Shown: in pieces, positions 5,202 to 5,370 of the stretch
How positions within the stretch are numbered: position 1 is the stretch's first letter
How the letters are laid out: each line of letters begins with the position of its first letter
Assembly: GCA_027041035.1 (NCBI GenBank)
Contig: JALULB010000044.1
Coordinates: 1 to 5,370 of the forward strand
DNA length: 5,370 nt
Reading direction: 5' to 3'
From: Sedimenticola sp.
Lineage (GTDB): Bacteria; Pseudomonadota; Gammaproteobacteria; Chromatiales; Chromatiaceae
Program-made: the position numbers and the translations under genes
The notes under the pieces: generated by a model
The model's database searches: none
Told to the model about the DNA's origin: nothing
The model's input: only the letters and a program-made list of their open reading frames with translations

Positions 5202-5370
5202 CAGAATTGAAAGTAAAGAAATTCGGAAACACTGCTGAGCGCCAGTACGCCAAGCGCCGCGATCACGCCAGTTGCCACAGCCCATTTGGCTGTGGGCGCC
5301 CAGCGCATTGCCGATGAGAGCCGGCCCATGCTTATCTGATATCGCTCGTTGCTCGGGTAGGGTTCGAGCG
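5201..5370 (-). CDS. MBOAT-family O-acyltransferase, C-terminal end (rest outside window)
   Basis: Reading from the right edge on the - strand, an open frame (first whole codon at 5368) runs 55 residues to TGA at 5203-5201. It contains a hydrophobic helix (about residues 29-46, WAVATGVIAALGVLALSS) and ends in SEFLYFQF. That terminal FLYFQF is a hallmark of AlgI-like membrane-bound O-acyltransferases, multi-pass inner-membrane proteins that pass acyl groups, usually acetyl, to periplasmic polysaccharides. The catalytic histidine region is outside the window, so activity cannot be judged. The stop overlaps the ATG of the SGNH-like gene by one base (TGATG), so the two are translationally coupled. 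The family call rests on the tail, the membrane helix and the neighbour. Confidence 0.75.
   Translation of the reverse strand, partial: LEPYPSNERYQISMGRLSSAMRWAPTAKWAVATGVIAALGVLALSSVSEFLYFQF

Noticed and set aside
5202..5285. ATG 5285 as start of the SGNH-like protein
   Set aside because: It would add 28 residues overlapping the MBOAT frame and place a non-signal-like segment before the membrane anchor. The TGATG junction at 5201 gives a normal start.
5275..5295. Perfect 8-bp hairpin CCACAGCC / GGCTGTGG with a 5-nt loop
   Set aside because: It lies within the coding region of the MBOAT tail, has no T-run on either side, and stems of this size are expected by chance.
1..5370. CRISPR arrays, tRNA or rRNA genes, complete insertion sequences
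   Set aside because: No regularly spaced repeats, cloverleaf-like sequences or transposase motifs were seen on either strand.

Overview
The window looks like a chromosomal stretch of a GC-rich gammaproteobacterium. This is inferred from the strongly E. coli-like LpxB, RnhB and DapA sequences, and from two gene neighbourhoods typical of that class: lpxB-rnhB, and dapA-bamC-MBL hydrolase (the latter order as in Pseudomonas). I cannot name the genus from sequence alone.

Layout, + strand. The tail of lpxB (lipid A disaccharide synthase) occupies 1-287 and overlaps the start of rnhB (RNase HII, 275-838) by 13 nt. The rnhB stop codon lies inside a 162-nt near-perfect palindrome (834-995). This separates the lpxB-rnhB block from a second block: a candidate promoter, dapA (1069-1944), bamC (1973-3112) and an MBL-fold hydrolase (3128-3916). 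The second block is closely spaced (28-nt and 15-nt gaps) and reads as one operon. It combines diaminopimelate/lysine synthesis, a lipoprotein of the BAM outer-membrane assembly machine, and a metallohydrolase of uncertain substrate.

Layout, - strand. A convergent pair enters from the right edge. First is the C-terminal 55 residues of a gene ending in the characteristic FLYFQF tail of MBOAT O-acyltransferases (5370-5201). It is coupled through a TGATG overlap to a membrane-anchored SGNH-like protein (5201-3888) of the kind found beside MBOAT genes. Together they are probably part of a surface or extracellular polysaccharide O-acylation locus. The SGNH-like gene has visibly lower GC in places, and its last 29 nt overlap the end of the MBL gene tail to tail.

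The most noteworthy item is the 834-995 palindrome. Read as + strand RNA, its outer arms form about 52 pairs, nine of them G-U. In the - strand transcript those nine would be A-C mismatches, so the structure looks maintained as RNA in one orientation. It sits exactly where the usual lpxB-rnhB-dnaE order breaks. The MBL gene is also not followed by purC, its common neighbour, but by the convergent acylation locus, so both ends of the dapA block look rearranged relative to well-known relatives.
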